From positions 67,228 to 131,227 of the forward strand of contig CALUCE010000003.1 in the NCBI GenBank assembly GCA_943914475.1: a stretch of DNA of 64,000 nucleotides, given 5' to 3'. The DNA is from an uncultured Anaerococcus sp. Its GTDB lineage: Bacteria; Bacillota; Clostridia; Tissierellales; Peptoniphilaceae. Positions 26,904-36,320 of the stretch are shown here, one piece after another; position 1 is the stretch's first letter, and every line of letters starts with the position of its first letter. The position numbers were made by a program, and so were the translations under genes. Below the pieces are notes generated by a model that was not told the origin of the DNA, did no database searches, and saw only the letters and a program-made list of their open reading frames with translations.

Positions 26904-28096
26904 TTATTATCCTTCTTGTATTTGTTGGACTCTATTTTTTCTTCTATATTCTTTTCTGATATTTCCCTATTTCCAAGCTCCTTATTTATCTTTTCGTTGA
27001 CTATAGTATAAATAATGGATGCCACAGGTATACCTATAAGCATACCCACTATACCAAACAAGGAACCTCCAACTATAATAGCTATGAAAATCCACATGGA
27101 TGGTAGGCCTATTTGCTTGCCTGCCATGGTTGGATAGATAATCTTTTCTTGGATTTGTTGGGCTATCATTACATAGATAATGAAGATCAAAGATTTCCAA
27201 GGTGACTCTATAAAGATAAGAATCATAGAAACTACCGCACTTACCACAGGTCCAAAGATTGGTACAAAGTCTGATACCCCTATAAAGACAGATATCATAG
27301 CTGCATAAGGCATGTTCATTATAAGCATACCCACAAGGACCAAAACCATAAGTATGATTGAAGATAGCATTTTTGATTTAATATAGGATGAGAAAGTTTG
27401 GTAGGAAAGTGAGAACACCCTATATATACCATCTGCCTTATCTTCTGGGAAGGTTGCATAAAGAAACTTGGTTGAGTTTTTGTGGACAGACTTCTTGTTT
27501 AACAAGATATAGGCTGAAAAAACTATACCCACAAAGATAGAAAACATAACTGATCCCACGTTTTTAAATACTGAGGATGTGGTTGAGATTATGTTTTTAC
27601 CATCAGCCATAAGGAAATTTTTGACTGACTTATATATCTCTTCTATATTTAACTTGCTTATAGTATCCAAGATATCCTTGGCGTACTTATTTAAAATTTC
27701 ATTGGAACTTACTATAGAATTTACTTCATCAATAAATATCGGCCACTTATCTGTTAATGATGCAAAGGATGAGATTATCCTAGGTATCAAGACATTTAAG
27801 AGGATTGATATAGCTAAAATTATAGTAATCCAAGCAAGTATTAGGGCAAAAGGTGCAGCCAAAGACTTGGTCTTTTCATTTTCCTTTAACTTATAAAAGA
27901 CTTTTCTTTCATAAAAGTTCATAGGAAGATTTATAACATAGGCTAAGGCCAGACCAAAGATCAAGGGCTGAATTACCGTTATAAAAAACACTATGCCTGA
28001 TTTTAAACTATCTATATACCAAAAGGCAAAAAACACTAGCATGGATATAAGTATTACCTTTAGTAGGTTTTTTGCTCTATCATTTAATTTCTTCAT
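26900..28096 (-). CDS. AI-2E family transporter
   Basis: 398 aa with about eight membrane helices and the long amphipathic stretch between helices 2 and 3 typical of the family (PF01594). The conserved C-terminal part, SVFIGVSDFVPIFGPV...PTMAGKQIGLPSMWIFIAI...GMLIGIPVAS, is clear. Members export small molecules or ions (autoinducer-2, Na+); the substrate cannot be told. First gene of the operon that runs to 21285, with site AAGGAAA. The C-terminal tail is charged. Confidence 0.9.
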   Translation of the reverse strand: MKKLNDRAKNLLKVILISMLVFFAFWYIDSLKSGIVFFITVIQPLIFGLALAYVINLPMNFYERKVFYKLKENEKTKSLAAPFALILAWITIILAISILLNVLIPRIISSFASLTDKWPIFIDEVNSIVSSNEILNKYAKDILDTISKLNIEEIYKSVKNFLMADGKNIISTTSSVFKNVGSVMFSIFVGIVFSAYILLNKKSVHKNSTKFLYATFPEDKADGIYRVFSLSYQTFSSYIKSKMLSSIILMVLVLVGMLIMNMPYAAMISVFIGVSDFVPIFGPVVSAVVSMILIFIESPWKSLIFIIYVMIAQQIQEKIIYPTMAGKQIGLPSMWIFIAIIVGGSLFGIVGMLIGIPVASIIYTIVNEKINKELGNREISEKNIEEKIESNKYKKDNK

Positions 28097-28232
28097 ATTT
28101 TTTCCTTACTATATATTATTCATATATTTTACTGCTTTATTGTTACTATCATTTTACCATTTTACTTTACTTTCTTCTATTAAGAACATACAATATTAAA
28201 AAGATGTGTCATTTAGTTATTAAGGAGATTTT

Positions 28233-28853
28233 ATGAATACTTGCTATCTAGTCGGAGGCGGAGACTTTGACGGATTTTTCGATAAACCTGATAAAAACGA
28301 TTTTATAATTGGAGCTGACAAGGGCTACCAATACCTAAAAAATGAAGGAATCAAGCCTGACCTCATTATAGGAGACTTTGATTCTTCTAAAGAGCCTGAT
28401 TTTGCTCAAAAAATAAAACTTAATCCTCATAAGGATATGACCGATACCTATGCTGGTATAGAAATCGGGATAAAAAAAGGCTACAAAAAATTTGTAATCT
28501 ACGGTGGGCTTGGAGGCAGACTATCCCACACCCTAGCCAATATAAGAATAGCCCAGGAATTTAAAAACAAGGGTGTCGATATAATTTTAAAATCTAAAAA
28601 GCAAAGGCTATTTCTAATAGATGATAAATTTTTCTACAAATTTAAAGAAGATAAGGACTTTTATGTATCAATCTTTTCTCTTAAGGAAACTTCTTTTGGC
28701 TTAAGTATCAAAAATCTTAAGTATGAATTAGATAATTATGACTTAAAGATGGAAAATCACCTGGGAGTTTCTAATGAAACCATAGGCCAAGATTTTGAAA
28801 TTTCAGTAAAAGATGGTCTTCTCCTTGTTCTTTTCGAAGATAAAACTTTATAA
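28233..28853 (+). CDS. thiN: thiamine diphosphokinase
   Basis: 206 aa. ADKGYQYLKNEGIKPDLIIGDFDSS (about 28-52) and the catalytic HKDMTDTYAGIE and GGLGGRLSHTLANI are the family motifs. It makes thiamine diphosphate from thiamine and ATP. Single gene with an AAGGAG site, divergent from the AI-2E-type permease. There is no TPP riboswitch in the 136-bp upstream gap. Confidence 0.92.
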   Translation: MNTCYLVGGGDFDGFFDKPDKNDFIIGADKGYQYLKNEGIKPDLIIGDFDSSKEPDFAQKIKLNPHKDMTDTYAGIEIGIKKGYKKFVIYGGLGGRLSHTLANIRIAQEFKNKGVDIILKSKKQRLFLIDDKFFYKFKEDKDFYVSIFSLKETSFGLSIKNLKYELDNYDLKMENHLGVSNETIGQDFEISVKDGLLLVLFEDKTL

Positions 28854-28858
28854 AAAAT

Positions 28859-28894
28859 GGGACCTTAATGAATCTTTTGATTCAACCAGGTCCC
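28859..28894. terminator. bidirectional terminator between thiN and the ArsC-like gene
   Basis: GGGACCT (28859-28865) with AGGTCCC (28888-28894) plus inner TGAATC/GATTCA, with T-rich flanks on both sides. Confidence 0.85.
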
Positions 28895-28900
28895 TTATTT

Positions 28901-29257
28901 TTATCCTAAAAACTCTTTCCAAACTTCTTCTTTAAAGCCTACTGTAACCTTATCTCCAAGAACCAGAATAGGTCTTTTTACTAGCATGCCATCTGTAGCA
29001 AGAAGTTCATACTTTTCATCAAGGCTCATATCCTTAAGCTTATCCTTTAAGCCAAGCTTCCTATATACTTGGCCAGAAGTATTGAAAAACTTTTTTATAT
29101 CAAGTCCTGACTTTTCATGCCAGTCTTTAAGCTCATCTTTGTTTGGATTATCTTCTTTGATATCTCTAAAATCATAAGCTACTTTATTTTCATCCAAAAA
29201 CTTCCTTGCCTTGGCACAAGTTGAGCATTTTGGATAACATACAAACAATGCTTTCAT
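28901..29257 (-). CDS. ArsC/Spx-family thioredoxin-fold protein
   Basis: 118 aa. CSTCAKARKFL (11-21), FFNTSGQVYRKL and RPILVLGDKVTVGF match the arsenate reductase-like/Spx group. The CxxC pair (C11, C14) suggests a redox role. No ars genes are adjacent, so true arsenate reduction is doubtful; YffB-like or Spx-like are alternatives. Site AAGGAG. Confidence 0.85.
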   Translation of the reverse strand: MKALFVCYPKCSTCAKARKFLDENKVAYDFRDIKEDNPNKDELKDWHEKSGLDIKKFFNTSGQVYRKLGLKDKLKDMSLDEKYELLATDGMLVKRPILVLGDKVTVGFKEEVWKEFLG

Positions 29258-29264
29258 TTCTTCT

Positions 29265-29312
29265 CCTTAAAAAATAAGGAATTGCCAGAGGATATTATCC
29301 TCTAAGAACCCC
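29265..29312 (-). terminator. terminator of the amaP-asp23 operon
   Basis: AGAGGAT/ATCCTCT (29287-29303) extended by an AAGGGGTT/AATTCCTT stem with G-U pairs, then ATTTTTTA on the minus strand. The T-run directly precedes the ribosome binding site of the ArsC-like gene. Confidence 0.72.
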
Positions 29313-29343
29313 TTTTAATATCTCTTTATTTAAAGTCTTTTGC

Positions 29344-29790
29344 TTATTGGTATTTGTTTTGATTTTCTTCTGAGTTTTCTTTATTCTTGATTTGATATTC
29401 TCTTCTTGTCATAACATCAACTACGTCTACGTTGATAGTTACAACATCAAGACCTGTCATTTCTTTTACATTAGTTTTTACAGTCTTTTTAATTTCTTCA
29501 AAGATTTTTGGTGCATTCTTGCCATATTCTAGGATAATTTGCATAGCAACTTTGGCTTCCTTGCTTCCTAGTTCTACATCTATACCAGATGTTTTGTCAT
29601 CAGAAGAATTAAATACATTGGTTACAGAATCAAAGAAGTTACCTTTAATAGCTAGTATTCCATCTACTGAATTTACAGCAATCTTTGAAATTTTTGCTAT
29701 TACCTTTTCATCAAACCTAAGCTTACTTACTTCTTGGGTAAGTTTTTCATCATCTGTTACAACATTGTTTTCATAATTTGCTTCTGTCAT
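29344..29790 (-). CDS. Asp23/Gls24 family envelope stress protein
   Basis: 148 aa. ISKIAVNSVDGILAIKG and the later VAMQIILEYGKNAP...VKEMTGLDVVTINVDV match the Asp23 family. Such proteins assemble at the membrane through AmaP, encoded two genes upstream, and help in cell envelope homeostasis. Site GGAGC. Confidence 0.92.
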   Translation of the reverse strand: MTEANYENNVVTDDEKLTQEVSKLRFDEKVIAKISKIAVNSVDGILAIKGNFFDSVTNVFNSSDDKTSGIDVELGSKEAKVAMQIILEYGKNAPKIFEEIKKTVKTNVKEMTGLDVVTINVDVVDVMTRREYQIKNKENSEENQNKYQ

Positions 29791-29813
29791 TTCTTGCTCC
29801 TTTCAAATCTTTC

Positions 29814-30146
29814 TTATTTCAAACGTTTAGCCATATTTCTAATGAAGATAAGGAAATTTCTATCCCTATCATACCAAGCGCCTACACCATAACCTATAAG
29901 CATTACTACCCAAATTCCTAAGGTTCTAAAGAAACCAAAGTCAAATAGACATGCTATAGTTAGGAAAGCTAGTAGAAGTCCTAAGATCTTGTTCTTATTT
30001 TTTCTTTTGAATTCTTTGTTTTCAAGTTCTCTTCTTTCTTCCATTTCTAGCTTTTTCATTTCTACATCATAGGCGGTTGTTTCTTTTTTTTCTGCATTAA
30101 CATTACTTTCATCTGTATTAACATTATTTACATTTTGCTTTTCCAT
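29814..30146 (-). CDS. DUF2273 small membrane protein
   Basis: 110 aa from the ATG at 30146; a GTG three codons upstream is part of the AGGTGG site. The N-terminal half is polar (many Asn/Glu), followed by a KNKILGLLLAFLTIACLFDFGFFRTLGIWVVMLIG pair of helices (described here in parts: about 50-66 and 70-90) and a YDRDRN tail. DUF2273 proteins always sit between amaP and asp23. Confidence 0.85.
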   Translation of the reverse strand: MEKQNVNNVNTDESNVNAEKKETTAYDVEMKKLEMEERRELENKEFKRKNKNKILGLLLAFLTIACLFDFGFFRTLGIWVVMLIGYGVGAWYDRDRNFLIFIRNMAKRLK

Positions 30147-30155
30147 ACTTACCAC

Positions 30156-30695
30156 CTATCTTAGTTCTCTAGCGTGGGATGTTTGGGCCTTGTTTAGTTG
30201 AAGATTTACATTTACATCTTCTATACCAATAAGACCTGTTAGTCCATCTTCCACTTCCTTTTGAACTGCCGATCCAAGAACTTTAAAGTCTTGTTCTCCA
30301 AAAACATCGCAGTTTAAATCTACTTGAACTTTTTCTCCGTTTACTATCACTACGTCAACATCGTCAAGCCTAGCATGAGGAAATTTGTTGACACTTGATT
30401 CAACAAGTGATTCTAGTGAATGTCTTGTTATATAAACATCCCCAGAGTTTGATTCAATTAGATACTCTCTGTCTTCTTTGTTGTGAATAATTATGTCTGC
30501 TAATAATATTAGGGCAAAGATTAAAAATATTACAGCAAAAACTATAACTCCATACCTGTAGTTTGCGTTTTCAAGTTTAGAAAAAATATCGGTTCTCGTT
30601 TGGCTATCAACTAAGGCGATAGCAAGTAAGGATCCTCCTAGTAAAATTAAAAGTATAGTCATAAGTGACCAAATAAATTTTTTAAAGCTTCCCAT
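30156..30695 (-). CDS. amaP: alkaline shock response membrane anchor protein AmaP
   Basis: 179 aa. Two membrane helices (about 8-28 and 48-70) and a C-terminal domain related to Asp23 (about 80-170, ITRHSLESLVE). It recruits Asp23 to the membrane. First gene of amaP-DUF2273-asp23, with AAGGAGG in front. Confidence 0.9.
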   Translation of the reverse strand: MGSFKKFIWSLMTILLILLGGSLLAIALVDSQTRTDIFSKLENANYRYGVIVFAVIFLIFALILLADIIIHNKEDREYLIESNSGDVYITRHSLESLVESSVNKFPHARLDDVDVVIVNGEKVQVDLNCDVFGEQDFKVLGSAVQKEVEDGLTGLIGIEDVNVNLQLNKAQTSHARELR

Positions 30696-30745
30696 AGTAT
30701 CCTCCTTAGCTGTATATTTACCCGGAGATTGAGATTTGAAACAAA

Positions 30746-32674
30746 CTAGTCTTCTTCAAGTGTCATAGAAAGCTCAAGCCATGAGTCCGAAAGCTCTTGT
30801 TTCTCATCTTCCAATGATTTTATTTTATCGAAAGTTTCTTTTACCTTGTCTTGATCTTTGTAGAAATCTTCCTCCACTGTAAGCATGGTAAGGTCGTGGA
30901 TTTCCTTGTCGACTTCTCCAATTCTCTTTTCAATATCAGAAATCTGATTTTTAATCTTTCTTCTTTCTCTTTGGGCTAGTCTTTGTTTTTTCTGTTCTTT
31001 TTTTATTTTGGTTTGGGTTACTTTTGGAAGTATTTCATCAACTTCATTCATTTCCTTGAGTTTTTCTACATAGTAGTCGTAGTTACCCAGGTATTCATCT
31101 ACCCCATCATCCTTCATATCAAGGATTTTGACTGCTATTTTATTTAAAAAATACCTATCGTGGGAAATGATTAAGGTCGATCCTTCATAGTCAAGGATAG
31201 CATCTTCCAAAATTTCCTTGGAATCTATATCAAGATGGTTGGTTGGCTCGTCCATAAGGATAAAGTTACAGTCTGAAAGCATAAGCTTTAGTAGGGATAT
31301 CCTTGATCTTTCTCCACCAGATAGCTCTGATATTTCCCTATGGACATCATCTTCATAGAACATAAACTTGGCCAAATAAGATCTTATTTCAAAGTTTGTC
31401 ATCATAGGATATTCCTGCCAGATTTCGTCTATTATGGTATTTGAGGTATCCAAGGACTTTTGCTCTTGGTCAAAATAGCCTATATTTACAGAAGAACCAA
31501 GCCTTACTGAGCCCTCGTCCGCCTTTAAATCTCCCCTGATTATCCTAAAGAGTGTAGTCTTTCCTACTCCATTTTCTCCAATAATGGCAGTTCTATCGCT
31601 TTTGTATTGGTTAAAAGAAATGTTTTTGAAAATTTCTTTACCGTCAAAGGATTTTTTTAGGTCTTTGACGGTAAGCACATCTTCTCCTGATTGGATCCTT
31701 GGAGTGAATTTTAGGTTCATAGAATCCAAATCTTCAAAGGGCTTTTCTATCCTTTCCATCTTGTCAAGAAGCTTTTGCCTAGATCTTGATTGGGATATGC
31801 CTCTTTTCCTTAAAGAGCCTCCTTGGTTTTTGAGCCTTTCTATAATCTCTTCTTGTCTTTTTATTTCTTTTTGTTGGCTCTTGTACATATGTTTTTGTAT
31901 CTTCAAGTCTTTTTTTCTTTGGGTCATAAACTCAGTGTAGTTTCCCTTGTAGGTTTTTAGGCTGTGGTTTTCTAGCAAAAAGACCTTATTTATGGTTGCA
32001 TCCAAAAAATACCTATCGTGGGAAATAATCAAAACTGAGCCATTGAAATTTTTCACAAAGTTTTCCAAGAAGTTTATAGCCTTTATGTCAAGGTGGTTAG
32101 TTGGCTCATCCAAAAGGATTAGGTCAGGCTTTTGTAGAAGTAAACAGGCAAGTTCCACCCTGGCCTTTTGCCCTCCTGATAAAACAGATACTTCCTTGTC
32201 AAAGTCTTCTGGCTCAAAGCCCATACCAACTAGGGTTCCTGTTATCTCTGACTTGTAGGAATAACCATTCCTATCTTCAAAGTCTTGGTGCTTTTGGGCA
32301 TATACTTCCATTACCCTAGCAAGTTCGTCTTGTGAAAGGCTTGGATCAGACATCTTTTCAGTTAGGCTTAAAATTTCTTTTTCCAAGTTTATAAGCTCGT
32401 CAAAAACAGCCAGACAATACTCATAAATAGTTTTGTGGCTGTCAAGGTTTAGTTGTTGTTTTAAGTATCCAACATTGACATCATTTGGTATATAAATTTC
32501 TCCCCTGTCCTTACTATCTCTGCCAGTTATTACATTAAAAAGGGTAGTCTTACCGGAACCATTGTTTCCGACAAGCCCTACCTTTTCTCCTTTTTCTATT
32601 TTGAAACTTACATTATCAAAAATTTCTTTTGTTGGATAAGATTTTTTTAAGTTAGATGCCGAAATTACTACCAT
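30746..32674 (-). CDS. ABC-F family ATPase (YdiF type)
   Basis: 642 aa, two ABC domains without membrane segments. Walker A GNNGSGKT and GENGVGKT, signatures LSGGQKARV and LSGGERSRI and two LDEPTNHLD/MDEPTNHLD motifs. The linker (about 240-310) is basic, and a C-terminal coiled coil extends from about 545. ABC-F proteins act on ribosomes. B. subtilis YdiF has the same length and also sits beside rex. Translation starts 6 nt after the rex stop without a Shine-Dalgarno site, so it is probably coupled to rex. Confidence 0.92.
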   Translation of the reverse strand: MVVISASNLKKSYPTKEIFDNVSFKIEKGEKVGLVGNNGSGKTTLFNVITGRDSKDRGEIYIPNDVNVGYLKQQLNLDSHKTIYEYCLAVFDELINLEKEILSLTEKMSDPSLSQDELARVMEVYAQKHQDFEDRNGYSYKSEITGTLVGMGFEPEDFDKEVSVLSGGQKARVELACLLLQKPDLILLDEPTNHLDIKAINFLENFVKNFNGSVLIISHDRYFLDATINKVFLLENHSLKTYKGNYTEFMTQRKKDLKIQKHMYKSQQKEIKRQEEIIERLKNQGGSLRKRGISQSRSRQKLLDKMERIEKPFEDLDSMNLKFTPRIQSGEDVLTVKDLKKSFDGKEIFKNISFNQYKSDRTAIIGENGVGKTTLFRIIRGDLKADEGSVRLGSSVNIGYFDQEQKSLDTSNTIIDEIWQEYPMMTNFEIRSYLAKFMFYEDDVHREISELSGGERSRISLLKLMLSDCNFILMDEPTNHLDIDSKEILEDAILDYEGSTLIISHDRYFLNKIAVKILDMKDDGVDEYLGNYDYYVEKLKEMNEVDEILPKVTQTKIKKEQKKQRLAQRERRKIKNQISDIEKRIGEVDKEIHDLTMLTVEEDFYKDQDKVKETFDKIKSLEDEKQELSDSWLELSMTLEED

Positions 32675-32680
32675 AACATA

Positions 32681-33328
32681 TTAGAAATTAAAATCTTGTG
32701 GTGAATTTATAAAATATGTAAGGGTGAACAGGGATTCATCCAAGTGTACGTTTTCAATAACTACATCATTTGTTACCTTTAAATCCACTGGAGCAAAATT
32801 CCAAATTCCTTTTATACCTCCATCACATAAAACATCACATACTTTTTGGGCAGCATCTCTAGGTATGGTTATAATTCCTATGTCAATTTTATTTTCTTTT
32901 AAATAGTCTCCCAGGGTGTTTATATCTCTAATTTCAACATCGTGGTCTTCTACCCTAGTTGCTGCATCCAAATTCTTATCAAAAACAGCTACTATGTCAT
33001 AGCCTAGTTCAGAAAAGCCCTTGTACTTGTATAAAGCATGGCCAATATTACCATAGCCTATAAGGACCATCTTGTAGTCTTTATCTACTCCTATGATTTT
33101 TGATAATTCTTCAATCAATTCTTTTACATTGTAACCATATCCTTGTTGGCCAAAGCAACCATAGTGGTTTAAATCTTGCCTTATTTGGCTGGCTGTAAGG
33201 CCGGTTATTTGAGACAATTCTTTTGAAGATACCCTAACTATCCCCTTCTCATTGATAGCTTCTAGGTACCTGTAGTACTTTGGTAACCTTTTTATTACAG
33301 ATAAGGATACACTGCTTTCTTTTTTCAT
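32681..33328 (-). CDS. rex: redox-sensing transcriptional repressor Rex
   Basis: 215 aa. An N-terminal winged helix (about 8-75, TGLTASQIRQDLNHYG) and a Rossmann domain with GYGNIGHAL (91-99) for NADH/NAD sensing. Rex represses fermentation and respiratory genes when NADH is low. It lies in an operon typA-membrane gene-rex-ABC-F, and a Rex-like site overlaps the typA promoter, suggesting self-control. Confidence 0.95.
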   Translation of the reverse strand: MKKESSVSLSVIKRLPKYYRYLEAINEKGIVRVSSKELSQITGLTASQIRQDLNHYGCFGQQGYGYNVKELIEELSKIIGVDKDYKMVLIGYGNIGHALYKYKGFSELGYDIVAVFDKNLDAATRVEDHDVEIRDINTLGDYLKENKIDIGIITIPRDAAQKVCDVLCDGGIKGIWNFAPVDLKVTNDVVIENVHLDESLFTLTYFINSPQDFNF

Positions 33329-33339
33329 ATTCCTCCCCC

Positions 33340-33852
33340 TTATTTTTTGTCATTATCTATAAGAAATACTTGATCACTAGTATTTTCCTCTACATCTAAA
33401 GTTTTCTCTTCTCCACCATCGTCATTATCGTCTGTGTCTTTTTTAAGCTTTAATAGGTTTATTAGGTGGAGAATATATACAGCAAAAAGGGCTGTATAGA
33501 AAACTACTTGACCATTGGCTATAAAAAATCTATTTGATACACTTAGGCTTCTTGGTAAAAAATAAAAATAATTTGCTCCCATAATTAGTCCGTGATAGGT
33601 CAAGGAAACAAAGCCTAGTGCAGAAACTATAGCTGTAAAAATTGAAAATCCTCTGGATGATTTTTGAAACATAATATATAGGCTATAAATTAGCATCAAT
33701 ATCCAGGCAAGGATAAAGCATATATTCCAAATCTCTGGAATGATAGGGCTTTGGCCACCACTGGTAACATTGATAAAACCAGTGATGACAAAAACTACCA
33801 TTATAAGGATGGTCAATATTAAGCTTAAAGATTTTTCAAATCTTCTACTCAT
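33340..33852 (-). CDS. four-helix membrane protein of unknown function
   Basis: 170 aa with about four membrane helices (11-30, 42-62, 70-92, 112-134) and an acidic C-terminal tail. No recognised family. Sits 11 bp after typA and 11 bp before rex with site AAAGGAG, so it is part of that operon. Confidence 0.7.
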   Translation of the reverse strand: MSRRFEKSLSLILTILIMVVFVITGFINVTSGGQSPIIPEIWNICFILAWILMLIYSLYIMFQKSSRGFSIFTAIVSALGFVSLTYHGLIMGANYFYFLPRSLSVSNRFFIANGQVVFYTALFAVYILHLINLLKLKKDTDDNDDGGEEKTLDVEENTSDQVFLIDNDKK

Positions 33853-33862
33853 ATCTTCTCCT

Positions 33863-35686
33863 TTAAGAATTCTTTTTTGACTTATATCTTAAATTGTTAT
33901 CAAGGATTTTCTTTCTTATCCTTAAAGAACTTGGTGTGATTTCTATAAGCTCATCTTCTTCTACAAATTCCATCATTTGTTCTATGGACATTTGAACAGC
34001 TGGTGTCAATACCAAGGCTTCATCTGCAGCTGACGACCTAACGTTGGTTTGCTTTTTCTTCTTGCAGACATTTACATCTATATCAAGTCCCTTGGCATTT
34101 GATCCAACGACTTGTCCTTCATAAACTTCATCTTGAGGTTTTACAAAAAGTTGTCCCCTAGATTGGGCTGCATGAAGTCCGTAGGTTGTAGCTACTCCTG
34201 TTTCAAAAGAAATTAAAGATCCTGCTTGCCTGTGAGGTATATCTCCCTTGTAGGCTTCATAGTCTAAAAACTCTGAATTTAGGATTCCTGTTCCCTTGGT
34301 ATCAGTCAAGAAGTCTTGCCTATAACCAATAAGTCCTCTAGCAGGAATTTTAAAAATAAGTCTTGTGTAGCCTGAAGATGATGGACTCATATCTACAAGC
34401 TCACCCTTACGTCTACCAAGTTTTTCTATAACAGAACCTGTATAAGCTTGGTCTACATCAATAGTTGCAAGCTCTATTGGTTCTAAAGTTTTTCCTTTTT
34501 CATCTTTTTTAAACATTACTTGAGGTTTTGAAACTTGGAATTCATAGCCTTCACGTCTTAAATTTTCTATCAAAACTGAAAGGTGAAGCTCTCCTCTACC
34601 AGAAACTTTAAAGCTTTCTGTAGTATCTGTATCTTCTACTCTTAAGGAAACGTCTGTTTCTTTCTCCTTATAAAGCCTATCTCTAATGTGTCTAGAAGTT
34701 ACATATTCACCTTCACGACCTGCAAATGGTGAGTCATTTACAGAAAAGGTCATGGATAGGGTTGGTTCTGATATCTTGGTAAATTCTATGGGCCCCTTGT
34801 CTTCTTCTGTACAAATGGTATCTCCTATATAGATATCTTCCATACCTGAAAGAGCTACTATAGAACCGTAGGATGCTTCTTCTACCTCAACCCTGTTTAA
34901 TCCTTCAAACTCATATATAGTTACGATTTTTGATTTTACAAGCTTATCAGGATCGTTGTAGTTAACTATAAGGCATTGGTCATTTTTTTTAATCTTGCCG
35001 CTTTCTACCTTACCTATAGCTATTCTTCCCAAATATTCATTAAAGTCTGTAGTAGAAACTAAGACCTTAAATGGTTCATCTGCTTGGCCTTCATAGGCAG
35101 GTACATAGTCTATAATAGTATCTAAAAGATCTGTCATGTCTGACTTCTTTTGATCAAATTCTATGCTTGCCCAACCTTCCTTGGCTGAAGCATATATAAA
35201 TGGAGAATCAAGATATGACTCATCTGCTTCTAGAGAAATAAATAAGTCTATAACTTCATCTTCTACTTCTTTAACTCTTTGGTCAGGTCTGTCTACCTTA
35301 TTTATACAAATAATAGCAGGAAGTCCCATTTCTATGGCCTTTCTTAAAACAAACTTTGTTTGTGGCATTGGTCCTTCGTGACTATCTACAACAAGAACTA
35401 CGGATTCTGCCATATTTAAAACTCTCTCCACTTCTCCACCAAAGTCGGCGTGGCCTGGAGTGTCGATTATGTTTATCTTGGTATCTTTATAGTTTATAGC
35501 TGTGTTTTTAGAAAGGATGGTGATTCCTCTTTCTTTTTCAATAGAATCAGAATCCATTACTCTATCATCAACTTTTTGATTTTCTCTAAATATTCCTGAT
35601 GTTTTTAAAAGTCCATCTACTAATGTAGTCTTGCCGTGGTCAACGTGGGCAATTATGGCTACATTTCTAACATCTTCTCTTTTCAT
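33863..35686 (-). CDS. typA: translational GTPase TypA/BipA
   Basis: 607 aa. IAHVDHGKTTLVD (G1), RGITI (G2), DTPGH (G3) and NKVD (G4), followed by EF-G-like domains and the specific C-terminal domain (HAAQSRGQLF). BipA acts on ribosomes in stress and assembly. First gene of the rex-containing operon. Confidence 0.95.
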   Translation of the reverse strand: MKREDVRNVAIIAHVDHGKTTLVDGLLKTSGIFRENQKVDDRVMDSDSIEKERGITILSKNTAINYKDTKINIIDTPGHADFGGEVERVLNMAESVVLVVDSHEGPMPQTKFVLRKAIEMGLPAIICINKVDRPDQRVKEVEDEVIDLFISLEADESYLDSPFIYASAKEGWASIEFDQKKSDMTDLLDTIIDYVPAYEGQADEPFKVLVSTTDFNEYLGRIAIGKVESGKIKKNDQCLIVNYNDPDKLVKSKIVTIYEFEGLNRVEVEEASYGSIVALSGMEDIYIGDTICTEEDKGPIEFTKISEPTLSMTFSVNDSPFAGREGEYVTSRHIRDRLYKEKETDVSLRVEDTDTTESFKVSGRGELHLSVLIENLRREGYEFQVSKPQVMFKKDEKGKTLEPIELATIDVDQAYTGSVIEKLGRRKGELVDMSPSSSGYTRLIFKIPARGLIGYRQDFLTDTKGTGILNSEFLDYEAYKGDIPHRQAGSLISFETGVATTYGLHAAQSRGQLFVKPQDEVYEGQVVGSNAKGLDIDVNVCKKKKQTNVRSSAADEALVLTPAVQMSIEQMMEFVEEDELIEITPSSLRIRKKILDNNLRYKSKKNS

Positions 35687-35729
35687 CTACGTTTTCATCC
35701 TCTTTCTATATAACAATTTCTATCAATTT

Positions 35730-35757
35730 ATTATAACATATGTGAATTGTTTATCAA
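35730..35757 (-). promoter_or_regulatory. typA operon promoter with overlapping Rex-like operator
   Basis: On the minus strand TTGATA (35757-35752), a 16-bp spacer and TATAAT (35735-35730). The 18-bp segment 35757-35740, TTGATAA-ACAA-TTCACAT, fits the Rex consensus TTGTKAA-N4-TTMACAA with two or three deviations and covers the -35 box and spacer. Confidence 0.65.
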
Positions 35758-35783
35758 AACAAAAACAATGCAAAAATAAAAAA

Positions 35784-35811
35784 ATACCCGATATTTTTAC
35801 ATATCAAGTAT
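35784..35811 (-). terminator. terminator of the RsbW-like gene
   Basis: ATACTTGATAT and ATATCGGGTAT (minus strand, two G-U pairs) form a hairpin that overlaps the stop codon, followed by TTTTTTTATTTTT. Confidence 0.75.
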
Positions 35812-36208
35812 TGTATGTAACCTTGAGGTCTTGGTCTTTTAATAGGATAGCCGCTATTATATTGTCTCTGATTAAAACCCCATCCGACAGGCTATAAACA
35901 AGTTTTATACCTCGGCCATGGTCAGCAAGCGAGTCTTTCTGATAAACATAGTCAATTCCTTTGCCTTCATCCTTAATTTTAATCACGCAAAAATCACTAT
36001 CCGAAATTACGACTGCTTCGATAGTTTTGTCTTCATCGTATTTATTGCCATGCTTGTAAGAATTGGCTATAAGTTCGTCCAAAACAAGCTTAGCCTTAAA
36101 TAAAAAATCGCTATCCATTTTTTTCTTTTCTAAGGATTCCAGCACACTATTTCTAAAATCTTTTATTAAATTTAGGTCAGTGGGAATCAATGTTCTGATA
36201 ATTTCCAT
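35804..36208 (-). CDS. RsbW/SpoIIAB-like ATP-binding protein
   Basis: 134 aa from the ATG at 36208, chosen for its AAGGAAGG site; in-frame ATGs further upstream lack one. A GHKL/HATPase fold is clear: LDELIANSYKHGN (44-55, N box), KDEGKGID (79-86, G1) and ADHGRGIKLVYSL (96-108). Such proteins are anti-sigma factor kinases or regulators. No partner anti-anti-sigma or sigma gene is adjacent, so the target is unknown. Confidence 0.82.
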   Translation of the reverse strand: MEIIRTLIPTDLNLIKDFRNSVLESLEKKKMDSDFLFKAKLVLDELIANSYKHGNKYDEDKTIEAVVISDSDFCVIKIKDEGKGIDYVYQKDSLADHGRGIKLVYSLSDGVLIRDNIIAAILLKDQDLKVTYNT

Positions 36209-36259
36209 AGTATCCTTCCTTTGCATTAGATATATACCCAAAATTTCTCAAAAACTAAA

Positions 36260-36290
36260 TTGTTTAAATAAGACCCATTTGTGGTATACT
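36260..36290 (+). promoter_or_regulatory. rubredoxin promoter
   Basis: Extended -10 TGG-TATACT (36282-36290) with a distant TTGTTT (36260-36265, 19-bp spacer). Leader about 25 nt. Confidence 0.55.
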
Positions 36291-36320
36291 ATTTATATAA
36301 ACAAATGAAAGGAGAATACT

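Noticed and set aside
28097..28232. TPP riboswitch before thiN
   Set aside because: No CUGAGA or ACCUG-GAU type core in the 136-bp gap; the sequence is simple AT-rich.
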